This document shows, piece by piece, positions 29,189 through 41,197 of a DNA stretch of 64,000 nt (position 1 is the first letter of the stretch; the number at the start of each line of letters is the position of its first letter). The translations under genes were made by a program, and so were the position numbers. Location: NCBI RefSeq assembly GCF_014650435.1, contig NZ_BMUY01000001.1:930001-994000 (forward strand), written 5' to 3'. The notes beneath the pieces were generated by a model that was given only the letters and a program-made list of their open reading frames with translations, was not told the origin of the DNA and searched no databases. The stretch is from Streptomyces tendae (GTDB taxonomy: Bacteria; Actinomycetota; Actinomycetes; Streptomycetales; Streptomycetaceae).

Positions 29189-29260
29189 GGGGTAGGGCCG
29201 GGATAAAGAGGCATGTGAAGTCCTGCTATCGTCCGGTGCCAACTGCGGCATCGCGGGCGC

Positions 29261-29304
29261 GGGCATCTCGGCTGACGCCTGCTGAATCGCGAGGCGAGAT
29301 GCCC
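29261..29304 (+). promoter_or_regulatory. Hairpin between atpI and atpB
   Basis: GGGCATCTCG (29261-29270) and CGAGATGCCC (29295-29304) pair perfectly over 10 bp with a 24-nt loop. It lies in the 225-nt gap before atpB, so it may be an RNA processing or stability element within the operon message. Confidence 0.5.
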
Positions 29305-29413
29305 CACAGCCGCCCCCACATCCGTAACACCAGTCCCGTGCCGAACAGCGGTTACGCGCCGCGCCGACACAACGAGGTTGCCGTACCCATGCGCCACGAT
29401 GAAGGAGCCCGCG

Positions 29414-30238
29414 GTGAGTGCTGACCCGACGCAGGTGCTCGCCTTCGAGACCGACTGCCACCTGTTCGACGGGTGTGGCTTCCCGGCTCCCGGCCTGCAC
29501 TCGTTCCTCTTCGAGCCGCTCTGGGGCAACGCAGACGGCAACGGCATGTACTTCAACAAGCCGATGCTGCTGGCCCTGCTCGGCTCGATCATCATCGTGG
29601 GCTTCTTCTGGGCCGCCTTCAACAAGCCGAAGGTTGTCCCGGGCAAGCTCCAGATGGTCGCCGAGGCCGGCTACGACTTCATCCGCCGCGGCGTGGTCTA
29701 CGAGACGATCGGCAAGAAGGAAGGCGAGAAGTACGTCCCGCTCGTCGTGACGCTCTTCTTCTTCATCTGGATGATGAACCTCTGGTCGATCATCCCGGTC
29801 GCCCAGTTCCCGGTGACGTCGATCATCGCCTACCCGGCGGGCATGGCCCTGATCGTCTACGTCCTGTGGGTCTCGCTGACCTTCAAGCGCCACGGCTTCG
29901 TGGGCTTCTTCAAGAACGTCACGGGCTACGACAAGTCGCTCGGCGCGGTGCTGCCGCTGGCCATGACGATCGAGTTCTTCTCGAACCTGATCGTCCGCCC
30001 CTTCACCCACGCCGTCCGGCTCTTCGCGAACATGTTCGCGGGCCACACGCTGCTGCTCCTCTTCACGATCGCCAGCTGGTACATGCTGAACGGCATCGGC
30101 ATCGCCTACGCGGGCGTCTCGTTCGTGATGACGATCATCATGACGGCCTTCGAGCTCTTCATCCAGGCCGTGCAGGCTTATGTGTTCGTGCTGCTGACCT
30201 GCACCTACATCCAGGGCGCGCTCGCCGAGCACCACTGA
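29414..30238 (+). CDS. atpB: ATP synthase F0 subunit a
   Basis: Subunit a forms the two proton half-channels beside the c-ring. The 274-aa protein has at least five membrane segments and the essential arginine R202 in HAVRLFANMFAGH. The start is GTG 29414, with AAGGAG 12 nt upstream; the in-frame ATG at 29399 would overlap this site. The typical histidine/glutamate region near the C-terminus (AFELFIQAVQAYVF) is present. Confidence 0.96.
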   Translation: MSADPTQVLAFETDCHLFDGCGFPAPGLHSFLFEPLWGNADGNGMYFNKPMLLALLGSIIIVGFFWAAFNKPKVVPGKLQMVAEAGYDFIRRGVVYETIGKKEGEKYVPLVVTLFFFIWMMNLWSIIPVAQFPVTSIIAYPAGMALIVYVLWVSLTFKRHGFVGFFKNVTGYDKSLGAVLPLAMTIEFFSNLIVRPFTHAVRLFANMFAGHTLLLLFTIASWYMLNGIGIAYAGVSFVMTIIMTAFELFIQAVQAYVFVLLTCTYIQGALAEHH

Positions 30239-30292
30239 GTCGTCCGGCACCACACCCCAGCCGTCCGGTGGCCAACCCCCACCGGTCCGTAA

Positions 30293-30535
<243 letters not shown>

Positions 30536-30577
30536 GACGAGCACTGACGACCGACCCTTTCGACGAAAGGCACTGAT

Positions 30578-31138
30578 GTGAACTCCGCCCTGGTTTTCCT
30601 GGCGGCTGAGGGCGAGAAGGAGAATCCCCTCATTCCGCCGTGGCCGGAAGTTGTCATCGGCCTCATCGCTTTCGTCATCGTCTTCGGCTTCCTCGCCAAG
30701 AAGCTCCTCCCGAACATCAACAAGGTTCTGGAAGAGCGTCGCGAGGCCATCGAGGGCGGTATCGAGAAGGCCGAGGCCGCGCAGACCGAGGCCCAGAGCG
30801 TCCTTGAGCAGTACAAGGCCCAGCTCGCCGAGGCCCGGCACGAGGCCGCGCGACTGCGTCAGGAGGCGCAGGAGCAGGGCGCCACGCTCATCGCCGAGAT
30901 GCGCGCGGAAGGCCAGCGGCAGCGTGAGGAGATCATCGCCGCCGGTCACGCCCAGATCCAGGCCGACCGCAAGGCCGCCGCGTCCGCGCTGCGCCAGGAC
31001 GTCGGCAAGCTGGCCACCGAGCTGGCCGGCAAGCTGGTCGGCGAGTCCCTCGAGGACCACGCCCGCCAGAGCCGTGTGATCGACCGCTTCCTGGACGAGC
31101 TGGACGACAAGGCGACGACGGCAGAGGCAACCCGATGA
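30578..31138 (+). CDS. atpF: ATP synthase F0 subunit b
   Basis: The 186-aa protein has one N-terminal membrane helix (about 22-43) followed by a long charged coiled coil that forms the peripheral stalk. It starts with GTG 30578 after CGAAAGG. The stop overlaps the ATG of atpH by 4 nt, indicating translational coupling. Confidence 0.97.
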   Translation: MNSALVFLAAEGEKENPLIPPWPEVVIGLIAFVIVFGFLAKKLLPNINKVLEERREAIEGGIEKAEAAQTEAQSVLEQYKAQLAEARHEAARLRQEAQEQGATLIAEMRAEGQRQREEIIAAGHAQIQADRKAAASALRQDVGKLATELAGKLVGESLEDHARQSRVIDRFLDELDDKATTAEATR

Positions 31139-31959
31139 GTGGGATGCACGGAGCGAGCCGCGAGGCCCTGGCCGCCGCGCGTGAGCGTCTCGACGCGCTG
31201 ACGGACTCCACGTCCGTCGACGCCGGCTCGCTCGCCGACGAGCTGGCCGCCGTCACCGCGCTGCTCCACCGTGAGGTGTCGCTGCGTCGGGTCCTCACCG
31301 ACCCGGCGCAGTCGGGCGAGGCCAAGGCCGAGCTCGCCCAGCGCCTCTTCGGCACCCAGGTCAGCGGCCAGGCCGTCGACCTGGTGGCCGGCATGGTGCG
31401 CTCCCGCTGGTCGCAGTCCCGCGACCTGGTGGACGCGCTGGAGGAGCTGGCGAACACCGCCGACCTCACCGCCGCCCAGAAGCGGAGCCGGCTCGACAAC
31501 GTGGAGGACGAGCTGTTCCGGTTCGGCCGGATCGTCTCCTCCAACACCGAGCTGCGCGCCGCGCTCACCAACCGGTCGGCCACCACCGCGGCCAAGGGCG
31601 AGCTGCTGCGCGACCTGCTCGGCGGCCGGGCGGAGCAGACCACCGAGCGTCTGGTGACGCGCCTTGTCACCGCGCCGCGGGGACGTAGCCTGGAGTCGGG
31701 ACTCGAGTCCCTGTCCAAGCTCGCCGCCGACCGGCGGGACCGGATGGTCGCCGTGGTCACCTCGGCGGTGCCGCTGAGCGACACGCAGAAGCAGCGCCTC
31801 GGCGCGGCCCTCGCGAAGGTCTACGGCCGTCCGATGCACCTCAACCTCGACGTGGACCCCGAGGTTCTCGGCGGAATCCGGGTGCAGGTCGGTGACGAGG
31901 TCATCAACGGCTCCATCGCGGACCGTCTGGAGGACGCCGGCCGCCGGCTGGCGAGCTGA
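31135..31959 (+). CDS. atpH: ATP synthase F1 subunit delta
   Basis: Delta joins the peripheral stalk to the alpha/beta head. At 274 aa it is longer than the 177-aa E. coli form, as usual in actinobacteria where an N-terminal extension is present. The conserved C-terminal segment YGRPMHLNLDVDPEVLGGIRVQVGD is typical. The ATG overlaps the atpF stop (ATGA). Confidence 0.95.
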   Translation: MSGMHGASREALAAARERLDALTDSTSVDAGSLADELAAVTALLHREVSLRRVLTDPAQSGEAKAELAQRLFGTQVSGQAVDLVAGMVRSRWSQSRDLVDALEELANTADLTAAQKRSRLDNVEDELFRFGRIVSSNTELRAALTNRSATTAAKGELLRDLLGGRAEQTTERLVTRLVTAPRGRSLESGLESLSKLAADRRDRMVAVVTSAVPLSDTQKQRLGAALAKVYGRPMHLNLDVDPEVLGGIRVQVGDEVINGSIADRLEDAGRRLAS

Positions 31960-32078
31960 CGCCCCCGCGACGGCGGTCGCGACAACAGCACAGCACGCAG
32001 CAGCACAGCAGTAACAGAGCAGTAGCAGTACGTACTTACGACGGCCCTGGTTGGGCCGTGCAGAGGATTCACCTCTCA

Positions 32079-32113
32079 TTGGGGGGAGTCCCGACTCGTG
32101 GAATACCCCCCAA
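32079..32113 (+). promoter_or_regulatory. Hairpin upstream of atpA
   Basis: TTGGGGGG (32079-32086) pairs with CCCCCCAA (32106-32113) with a 19-nt loop, ending 40 nt before the atpA start. The preceding stretch 31980-32030 is a CAG/CAGCA-rich low-complexity tract. Together they make a structured 193-nt gap inside the operon. Confidence 0.45.
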
Positions 32114-32152
32114 GTGAAACTTCGGGCCCAACAAGGAGAGCAGGGAACTCAG

Positions 32153-33742
32153 ATGGCGGAGCTCACGATCCGGCCGGAGGAGATCCGGGACGCACTGGAG
32201 AACTTCGTCCAGTCGTACAAGCCGGACGCGGCCTCGCGCGAGGAGGTCGGTACGGTCACCCTTGCCGGCGACGGCATCGCGAAGGTCGAGGGCCTGCCCT
32301 CGGCCATGGCCAACGAACTGCTGAAGTTCGAGGACGGCACCCTCGGCCTCGCCCTCAACCTCGAGGAGCGCGAGATCGGTGCCATCGTCCTCGGTGAGTT
32401 CAGCGGCATCGAGGAGGGGCAGCCGGTCTCGCGTACCGGTGAGGTCCTCTCCGTGGCCGTCGGCGAGGGCTACCTCGGCCGCGTCGTCGACCCCCTCGGC
32501 AACCCGATCGACGGCCTCGGCGAGATCGAGACCACCGGTCGCCGCGCCCTCGAACTGCAGGCCCCCACGGTCATGCAGCGCAAGTCGGTGCACGAGCCGA
32601 TGGAGACGGGCTACAAGGCCGTCGACGCCATGACCCCGATCGGCCGCGGCCAGCGCCAGCTGATCATCGGCGACCGCCAGACCGGCAAGACCGCCCTGGC
32701 CGTCGACACGATCATCAACCAGCGCGACAACTGGCGCACCGGCGACCCGAACAAGCAGGTCCGCTGCATCTACGTCGCCATCGGCCAGAAGGGCTCCACC
32801 ATCGCGTCCGTGCGCGGCGCGCTGGAGGAGAACGGCGCGCTGGAGTACACGACCATCGTGGCCGCCCCGGCGTCCGACCCGGCCGGCTTCAAGTACCTGG
32901 CGCCGTACACCGGCTCGGCCATCGGCCAGCAGTGGATGTACGAGGGCAAGCATGTCCTGATCATCTTCGACGACCTGTCGAAGCAGGCCGACGCCTACCG
33001 CGCCGTGTCGCTGCTGCTGCGCCGCCCGCCGGGCCGCGAGGCCTACCCGGGTGACGTCTTCTACCTGCACTCCCGTCTGCTGGAGCGCTGCGCGAAGCTC
33101 TCCGACGCCGAGGGCGCCGGCTCGATGACCGGTCTGCCGATCGTCGAGACCAAGGCCAACGACGTGTCGGCGTTCATCCCGACCAACGTCATCTCCATCA
33201 CCGACGGCCAGTGCTTCCTGGAGTCCGACCTGTTCAACGCCGGGCAGCGTCCGGCCCTGAACGTCGGTATCTCGGTCTCCCGCGTCGGTGGCTCCGCCCA
33301 GCACAAGGCCATGAAGCAGGTCTCCGGCCGACTGCGCGTGGACCTCGCCCAGTTCCGCGAGCTGGAGGCGTTCGCCGCCTTCGGTTCCGACCTGGACGCC
33401 GCGTCGAAGTCGCAGCTGGAGCGCGGTCAGCGCATGGTCGAGCTGCTGAAGCAGGACCAGTACCAGCCGATGGCCACCGAGGACCAGGTCGTCTCCGTCT
33501 GGGCCGGCACCACCGGCAAGATGGACGAGGTGCCGGTCGGCGACATCCGCCGCTTCGAGAAGGAGCTCCTTGAGTACCTGCACCGCCAGGAGCAGGGCCT
33601 CATGACCTCCATCCGCGAGGGCGGCAAGATGTCGGACGACACCCTGCAGGCCGTCGCCGAGGCGATCACGTCGTTCAAGAAGCAGTTCGAGACCTCGGAC
33701 GGCAAGCTGCTCGGCGAGGACGCCCCGTCCGCCGCCAAGTGA
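32153..33742 (+). CDS. atpA: ATP synthase F1 subunit alpha
   Basis: The 529-aa non-catalytic nucleotide-binding subunit has Walker A GDRQTGKT (173-180), the [16 protein letters not shown] segment, the arginine-finger region [10 protein letters not shown] and the C-terminal helical domain. ATG 32153 is preceded by AAGGAGAG; a longer in-frame extension upstream lacks coding character. Confidence 0.98.
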   Translation: MAELTIRPEEIRDALENFVQSYKPDAASREEVGTVTLAGDGIAKVEGLPSAMANELLKFEDGTLGLALNLEEREIGAIVLGEFSGIEEGQPVSRTGEVLSVAVGEGYLGRVVDPLGNPIDGLGEIETTGRRALELQAPTVMQRKSVHEPMETGYKAVDAMTPIGRGQRQLIIGDRQTGKTALAVDTIINQRDNWRTGDPNKQVRCIYVAIGQKGSTIASVRGALEENGALEYTTIVAAPASDPAGFKYLAPYTGSAIGQQWMYEGKHVLIIFDDLSKQADAYRAVSLLLRRPPGREAYPGDVFYLHSRLLERCAKLSDAEGAGSMTGLPIVETKANDVSAFIPTNVISITDGQCFLESDLFNAGQRPALNVGISVSRVGGSAQHKAMKQVSGRLRVDLAQFRELEAFAAFGSDLDAASKSQLERGQRMVELLKQDQYQPMATEDQVVSVWAGTTGKMDEVPVGDIRRFEKELLEYLHRQEQGLMTSIREGGKMSDDTLQAVAEAITSFKKQFETSDGKLLGEDAPSAAK

Positions 33743-33763
33743 CGTAAGGAAGGGACCTGACTC

Positions 33764-36117
<2,354 letters not shown>

Positions 36118-36151
36118 GCCCCGGCTCGCGGTGAGCCGCACGGTTCACCAC

Positions 36152-36184
36152 CCGGAGGGGGCGGGCGCGTCCCGTCCCCTCCGG
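36152..36184 (+). terminator. Hairpin between atpD and atpC
   Basis: CCGGAGGGGGCGGG pairs with CCCGTCCCCTCCGG with a short CGCGT loop and one mismatch. It sits 35 nt after atpD and before atpC, so it could attenuate read-through into atpC or stabilise the upstream message. Confidence 0.55.
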
Positions 36185-36248
36185 CACGCCCCTTAGACTT
36201 GTAACCAACACCCGGCTCTCCCGCCGGGTGGTGACCCGAGGAGCCACC

Positions 36249-36623
36249 TTGGCTGCTGAGCTGCACGTCGCGCTGGTCGCGGCCGACCGAGAGGTCTGGT
36301 CCGGCGAGGCCACCCTGGTCGTCGCGCGCACCACGTCCGGCGACATCGGCGTCATGCCCGGTCACCAGCCGCTGCTCGGTGTGCTGGAGTCGGGCCCGGT
36401 GACCATTCGTACGAGTGACGGCGGGACGGTCGTCGCCGCGGTGCACGGCGGTTTCATCTCGTTCGCCGACAACAAGCTGTCGCTGCTGGCCGAGGTCGCC
36501 GAGCTGTCGGACGAGATCGACGTCCACCGTGCCGAGCGGAAGCTCGAGCAGGCGAAGGCGGAGGGCGACGCCCACGCCGAGCGCCGCGCGGACGTCCGAC
36601 TGCGCGCGGCGGCGGGACGCTGA
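36249..36623 (+). CDS. atpC: ATP synthase F1 subunit epsilon
   Basis: The 124-aa protein has the N-terminal beta-sandwich (ELHVALVAADREVWSGEATLV, GDIGVMPGHQPLLGVLESGPV) and a short C-terminal helical hairpin. Epsilon couples the rotor and can inhibit ATP hydrolysis. TTG at 36249 is chosen because GAGGAG lies 5 nt upstream and the usual length results. Confidence 0.95.
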   Translation: MAAELHVALVAADREVWSGEATLVVARTTSGDIGVMPGHQPLLGVLESGPVTIRTSDGGTVVAAVHGGFISFADNKLSLLAEVAELSDEIDVHRAERKLEQAKAEGDAHAERRADVRLRAAAGR

Positions 36624-36661
36624 TCCACAGCACAGTGCGATAGCGTCGTGCCATGACGTCA

Positions 36662-36728
36662 CTCAGCCGCGGCTGGGACCGGAGCCATCCGGACCCGGCC
36701 GCGGCTGAGGCAGATCCGGGTGTTTTTT
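36662..36728 (+). terminator. Terminator of the atp operon
   Basis: CTCAGCCGCGG (36662-36672) pairs perfectly with CCGCGGCTGAG (36699-36709); an inner CCGG-x6-CCGG stem lies in the loop. A T6 run follows at 36723-36728. Confidence 0.75.
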
Positions 36729-36765
36729 CCGTTCCGTTACCTAGGAGACGAGGAGGTCGGTGTCG

Positions 36766-37215
36766 ATGGCCCTCGCTCTGACTGTGTGCGGAATCGTCGT
36801 GGCCGTGGTGGTGATCGGCCTCTTCGTCTTCGGTCTGCGCCGCCGGCTGATCCAGCGCTCGGGCGGCACCTTCGACTGCTCCCTGCGCTGGGACGCCCCC
36901 AAGGAGGGCGACACCACCGACGGCAAGGGCTGGGCCTACGGGGTGGCCCGGTACAACGGCGACCGGGTCGAGTGGTACCGCGTCTTCTCGTACTCCCCCC
37001 GCCCGCGCCGCGTCCTCGAGCGCTCCGCGATCGAGGTGGCCGGCCGCCGGGTGCCGGACGGGGAGGAGGAGCTTGCGTTGCTCTCCGACGCCGTGGTCCT
37101 GGCCTGTCTGCACCGGGGCACACGGCTCGAACTGGCGATGAGCGAAGACGCGCTGACCGGATTCCTCGCGTGGCTGGAAGCAGCCCCGCCCGGTCAGCGC
37201 GTCAATGTCGCTTAA
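36766..37215 (+). CDS. DUF2550 family membrane-anchored protein
   Basis: The 149-aa protein has one N-terminal membrane helix (about 3-23) followed by a basic turn and a cytoplasmic domain with RWDAPKEG, GWAYGVARY and WYRVFSYSPRP segments. DUF2550 proteins are widespread downstream of atpC in actinobacteria and have no known function. GAGGAGG lies 10 nt before this ATG; a GTG 6 nt earlier is a less well-spaced alternative. It converges on chiC with only 18 nt between stops. Confidence 0.85.
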   Translation: MALALTVCGIVVAVVVIGLFVFGLRRRLIQRSGGTFDCSLRWDAPKEGDTTDGKGWAYGVARYNGDRVEWYRVFSYSPRPRRVLERSAIEVAGRRVPDGEEELALLSDAVVLACLHRGTRLELAMSEDALTGFLAWLEAAPPGQRVNVA

Positions 37216-37233
37216 CTCTTCTTACGGCTGTTT

Positions 37234-39063
37234 TTACTTCAGGCCGCTGTCGATGGCGCTCACCAGTTCGCCGTTCGTGGTGTCGCCGCTGAACTCCCAG
37301 AAGAAGGCGCCGCCGAGGCCCTGCTGCTCCGCCCAGTCCATCTTGGACTTGATGGTGGCCGGGGTGTCGTAGGACCACCAGTTGGAGCCGCAGTGGGCGT
37401 ACGCGGTGCCGGCGACGGTGCCGGTGGCCGGGCAGCTGTTCTTGAGGACCTTGTAGTCCTCGATGCCCGCCTCGTAGGTGCCGGTCGCCGGGCCGGTGGC
37501 GGTGCCGCCGGGCGCGGACTGCGTGACGCCGGTCCAGCCGCGGCCGTAGAAGCCGATGCCGATCAGCAGCTTGTCGGCCGGGACGCCCTTGGACTTGAAC
37601 TTCGCCATCGCGTCGGCGGTGTTGAAGCCCTGCTGCGGGATGCCGTCGTACGCGGTCAGCGGCGAGTGCGGAGCGGTCGGGCCGTTCTTCGCCCAGGCGC
37701 CGAAGAAGTCGTACGTCATCACGTTGTACCAGTCGATGTACTTCGATGCCTCGCCGTAGTCGGCGGCGTCGATCTTGCCGCCGTCCGAGCCGTCGGCGGT
37801 GACGGCCGCGGTGATCAGGTAGTCCTGGCCGAACTCGGCGCGCATGGCCTTCATCATGGTGCTGAAGGCGTTCGGGGCGCTGGTCTCGTCACAGCTGAGA
37901 CCGCAGGCGTTCGGGTACTCCCAGTCCAGGTCGATGCCGTCGAAGACGTCGGCCCAGCGCGGGTCCTCGACCAGGTCGTGGCAGGACTTCGCGAACGCGG
38001 CCGGGTTCTTCACGGCGTCGGGGAAGCCGCCGGACCAGGTCCAGCCGCCGAAGGAGTAGAGGATCTTGATGTTCGGGTACTTGGCCTTCAGCTTGCGCAG
38101 CTGGTTGAAGTTGCCGCGCAGCGGCTGGTCCCAGGTGTCGGCGACGCCGTCGACGGACTGGTCGGCGGTGTACGCCTTGTCGTAGTCGGCGTAGGAGTCG
38201 CCGATGGTGCACTTGCCGCCCTGGACGTTGCCGAAGGCGTAGTTGATGTGCGTGATCTTGTCGGCGGAGCCGGAGGTGACCAGGTTCTTCACGTGGTAGT
38301 TGCGCCCGTAGACGCCCCAGTTGGTGAAGTAGCCCATCTTGACCTCGGCGCCGGTGCCGGGGTTGCCGCCGTCCCCGCCGCCGGTCGTGGTGACCTTCAC
38401 GGCGCCGCTGGCCGGACCGGTCTGGTCGGCGGTGTCACGGGCCTTGACGCTGTACGAGTACGCGGTGCCCTTGGTGAGGCCGTTGTCCGTGTAGGTGGTG
38501 CCGGTGACGGTGGCGACCTTCGCGCCGTCCCGCAGGACGTCGTAGTTCTTGACGCCCTTGTCGTCGGTCGCCGCCGACCAGGACAGCTTCACCGAGGTGT
38601 CGGTGATGTTGGAGGCGGTGGGTGTGCCGGGCGCGGAGGGGGCCTCGTCGCCGGGGACGGAGGTGCCGTCGCAGCTGCCGCCGTTGAGCTTGCAGTTGGA
38701 CGGGGAGCCGGGCCCGCTGCCGTTGAAGCCGAAGGAGACCGAGGCGCCGGGGGCGAGCGTCCCGTTCCAGCCGACGTTCTTGGCGGTCCAGTGGTCCGCG
38801 GAGTTGGTGACGGTGGCGTCCCAGGCGGAGGTGACCTTGGTGCCGGAGGGGAAGTCCCACTCGACGGTCCAGGAGCTGAGGGAGGTGGTGCCGGTGTTCT
38901 TCACCGTCCACTTGCCGCCGAAGCCCGTGCCCCAGTCCGAGGTCTTCTCGAAGGTGGCCGTCGCGCTCGCGGCGGCCTGGGCCGGGCTCGCGAGGCCGAC
39001 CAGACCGGCGAGGGGAAGCGCCAGGGTCGCTGCGAGTGCCGCGGCTTTGTGTCTGAAGCGCAT
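37234..39063 (-). CDS. chiC: Secreted family 18 chitinase with CBM2 and FN3 domains
   Basis: This enzyme cleaves chitin to chitobiose outside the cell. The 609-aa protein has a signal peptide (1-32, AQA-A), a CBM2 carbohydrate-binding domain (33-133), a linker, one FN3 domain (142-227) and a GH18 barrel (240-609) with the DGIDLDWE motif (375-382; E382 is the acid). AGGAGG lies upstream of ATG 39063. Two 12-bp repeats in the promoter and the neighbouring ChiR/ChiS regulators match the chiS-chiR-chiC locus known in Streptomyces. Confidence 0.95.
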   Translation of the reverse strand: MRFRHKAAALAATLALPLAGLVGLASPAQAAASATATFEKTSDWGTGFGGKWTVKNTGTTSLSSWTVEWDFPSGTKVTSAWDATVTNSADHWTAKNVGWNGTLAPGASVSFGFNGSGPGSPSNCKLNGGSCDGTSVPGDEAPSAPGTPTASNITDTSVKLSWSAATDDKGVKNYDVLRDGAKVATVTGTTYTDNGLTKGTAYSYSVKARDTADQTGPASGAVKVTTTGGGDGGNPGTGAEVKMGYFTNWGVYGRNYHVKNLVTSGSADKITHINYAFGNVQGGKCTIGDSYADYDKAYTADQSVDGVADTWDQPLRGNFNQLRKLKAKYPNIKILYSFGGWTWSGGFPDAVKNPAAFAKSCHDLVEDPRWADVFDGIDLDWEYPNACGLSCDETSAPNAFSTMMKAMRAEFGQDYLITAAVTADGSDGGKIDAADYGEASKYIDWYNVMTYDFFGAWAKNGPTAPHSPLTAYDGIPQQGFNTADAMAKFKSKGVPADKLLIGIGFYGRGWTGVTQSAPGGTATGPATGTYEAGIEDYKVLKNSCPATGTVAGTAYAHCGSNWWSYDTPATIKSKMDWAEQQGLGGAFFWEFSGDTTNGELVSAIDSGLK

Positions 39064-39136
39064 GTGCGCCTCCTTATATGGGGATGTTGTCGAGGGCATG
39101 ACTGAGCCTCATGCCCGCAGTGCGGCGAGAATAGAA

Positions 39137-39169
39137 AGGTCTGGACCACAGGTCAATAGGTCTGGACCA
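39137..39169 (-). promoter_or_regulatory. Pair of chitinase promoter repeats (DasR/ChiR region)
   Basis: On the minus strand TGGTCCAGACCT occurs twice (39158-39169 and 39137-39148), 21 bp apart. Such 12-bp direct repeats are a known feature of Streptomyces chitinase promoters; they overlap binding sites of the GlcNAc-responsive repressor DasR and are needed for chitin induction and glucose repression. Confidence 0.85.
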
Positions 39170-39210
39170 ATGTGGCGGCCAGTGGTTGAACCTGTGATTT
39201 TCAGGGAACG

Positions 39211-39852
39211 CTAGATCCCCAACTCCTGTGCCAGCACCGCCGCTTGCACCCGGCTGCGCAGCCCCAGCTTGCCCAGCAGTCGGCTGACGTGCGTCTTGAC
39301 CGTGGCCTCCGCCATGTCGAGACGCTCCGCGACCGCCGCGTTGGACAGCCCCTCGCCGAGACACGAGAGCACCTCGCGCTCACGCCGGGTCAGCTCCCGC
39401 AGCACCGCCGGGTCCGCGGTCGGCTCGCGCACCGGCTTCGCGGCGAACTCGGCGATCAGCCGCCGGGTGACGGCCGGGGCCACGATCCCCTCGCCGCCCG
39501 CCACCGTGCGCACGGCCGCGAGCAGGTCCTTGGCGTCGGTGTTCTTCAGCAGGAACCCGGCGGCCCCCGCCCGCAGCGCCCCGAAGACGTACTCGTCCAG
39601 GTCGAAGGTGGTCAGCACCAGGACGTCGGCGAGCTGCTCCCCGACCACGATCCGGGTCGCCGACACCCCGTCCAGGCGCGGCATCTGCACGTCCATCAGC
39701 ACCAGGTCGGGACGCAGCTCCCGGGCCAGCGCCACCGCCTGCTCGCCGTCGGCTGCCTCGCCCACCACCTCGATGTCCGGTGCGCTGCCCAGGATCAGCA
39801 CCAGCCCCGCGCGGACGGCGGACTGGTCCTCGGCGACGAGGACGCGGATCAT
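39211..39852 (-). CDS. chiR: NarL-type response regulator ChiR
   Basis: The 213-aa protein has a receiver domain (E8/D9, phospho-acceptor D54 in VLMDVQMP, T and K in FLLKN) and a LuxR-type helix-turn-helix (about 148-208: LTRREREVLSCLGEGLSN..., ATVKTHVSRLLGKLG). It lies between chiS and chiC on the same strand and, by position, activates chiC. ATG 39852 overlaps the chiS stop by 4 nt. Confidence 0.9.
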   Translation of the reverse strand: MIRVLVAEDQSAVRAGLVLILGSAPDIEVVGEAADGEQAVALARELRPDLVLMDVQMPRLDGVSATRIVVGEQLADVLVLTTFDLDEYVFGALRAGAAGFLLKNTDAKDLLAAVRTVAGGEGIVAPAVTRRLIAEFAAKPVREPTADPAVLRELTRREREVLSCLGEGLSNAAVAERLDMAEATVKTHVSRLLGKLGLRSRVQAAVLAQELGI

Positions 39853-41045
39853 GCGAGGTCTCCTTCGGTCAGGGGCAGCGTGGCGCGCACGGCCCAGATC
39901 TTGCCGCCCGCCGGGCCGGGGTCCGCCACCGCCCCGGCCTCGAACGTGCCGTGCAGCAGCGCGACCCGCTCCCGCATCCCGACGAGACCGGCGCCGGAAC
40001 CGGGGACGCGCGGGGTGTCCCGCTCGCCGTACGGGCTGGTCACCTCGACCCGCAGGGCGCCCTCGTGCCGGTCGAGCCGCACCCGGACGGTGCCCTGCGA
40101 GGCATGCTTGAGCGCGTTGGTGAGCGACTCCTGCACGATCCGGTACGCGGCCAGCTCGACCGGCGCGGGCAGGGCCTCGCCGGGGGCCGCGTCCAGGGCG
40201 ACGTCGAGGCCGTTGGCGCGGGCGCCCTCGACCAGCGCGCCGAGCCCGTCGAGGGTGGGCGCGGCGGCCGGCTCGGTGTCCCCGCCCTGGTCCCGCAGGA
40301 TGCCGATGAGCCGTCGCATCTCGGCCAGTCCCGCCACGCTGTTCTCCCGGATCACGCCGAGCGCCTGCCGGGTGGTCGCCGCGTCGTCCAGGGAGAGCGC
40401 GGCCGTGGAGTGGATGGCGATCGCGGAGAGGTGGTTGGCGACCATGTCGTGCAGCTCGCGGGCCATCCGGGAGCGCTCCGCCGTCACCGCCTGGACCCGG
40501 TCCATCTCGGCGAGCAGCGCGGTCTGCTCGGCCCGCAGCAGGGCGGCGTCGGCGGCCTCGCGGTGGTTGCGGACGATGAGCCCGGTGGAGGCGGGCGCGA
40601 AGGACACGATGCCGACGGCGACGCCGATGAGCAGTGTCTCGGGCACCCGCCACACGGCGAACGGCACCAGCGTCGAGGCGACGGTGAGCAGCCCGGTGAT
40701 CCACGGGATGCGGCGGGCCGAAGCGGGCGGACCGTACAGCACGGCGGCGTACATCAGGTCGGTGTACATGATCACCGTGACCAGGCTGCCCTGGGTGAGC
40801 GTGTCCGCGGTCAGCGCGAAGGTGCCGATCAGCAGACCGGTGCGCGGCGCGGCCCGGCGCAGCAGCTCGCAGCCCGCCATGACGACGAGCGGGACCAGCA
40901 GCGGCCAGCGGCCGTCGAACAGCACGATCGGCTCGTCGGCCGGCCGTACGCCGAGGCCGATGCCCCACAGCAGCAGCCCGCCCAGCAGACCGGCCGACGC
41001 GGCGTACACGTCGAAGCGGCGCGGGCGGGGGAGTCGTGCGGCCAT
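39849..41045 (-). CDS. chiS: Sensor histidine kinase ChiS
   Basis: The 398-aa protein has five to six membrane segments in the first 155 residues with little extracytoplasmic sequence, then a HisKA_3 domain with the phospho-acceptor H199 (RMARELHDMVANHLSAI) and an HATPase domain containing AYRIVQESLTNALKHA and GAGLVGMRERV. It is the DesK/NarX-like class that pairs with NarL regulators. ATG 41043-41045 is chosen because upstream codons look non-coding. The ATGA overlap with chiR indicates coupling. Confidence 0.9.
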   Translation of the reverse strand: MAARLPRPRRFDVYAASAGLLGGLLLWGIGLGVRPADEPIVLFDGRWPLLVPLVVMAGCELLRRAAPRTGLLIGTFALTADTLTQGSLVTVIMYTDLMYAAVLYGPPASARRIPWITGLLTVASTLVPFAVWRVPETLLIGVAVGIVSFAPASTGLIVRNHREAADAALLRAEQTALLAEMDRVQAVTAERSRMARELHDMVANHLSAIAIHSTAALSLDDAATTRQALGVIRENSVAGLAEMRRLIGILRDQGGDTEPAAAPTLDGLGALVEGARANGLDVALDAAPGEALPAPVELAAYRIVQESLTNALKHASQGTVRVRLDRHEGALRVEVTSPYGERDTPRVPGSGAGLVGMRERVALLHGTFEAGAVADPGPAGGKIWAVRATLPLTEGDLA

Positions 41046-41197
41046 GCCACCATCCAACACGGCCCGCGCCCCGCCCGCCTGATCCCCGGGAAGGGTCCCG
41101 CACTGCATCTTTCGATGTACCGGAGGTTCGTCACCGCCGACGACGAAGTGGGTGGATTCCGACGGGAGCCTGGAAGGGTGAACGAAGGGAGTACGTC

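Noticed and set aside
29389..29424. An 11-codon upstream frame (MRHDEGARGEC) overlapping the atpB start
   Set aside because: It has no ribosome-binding site of its own and simply covers the AAGGAG site of atpB, so it is probably chance.
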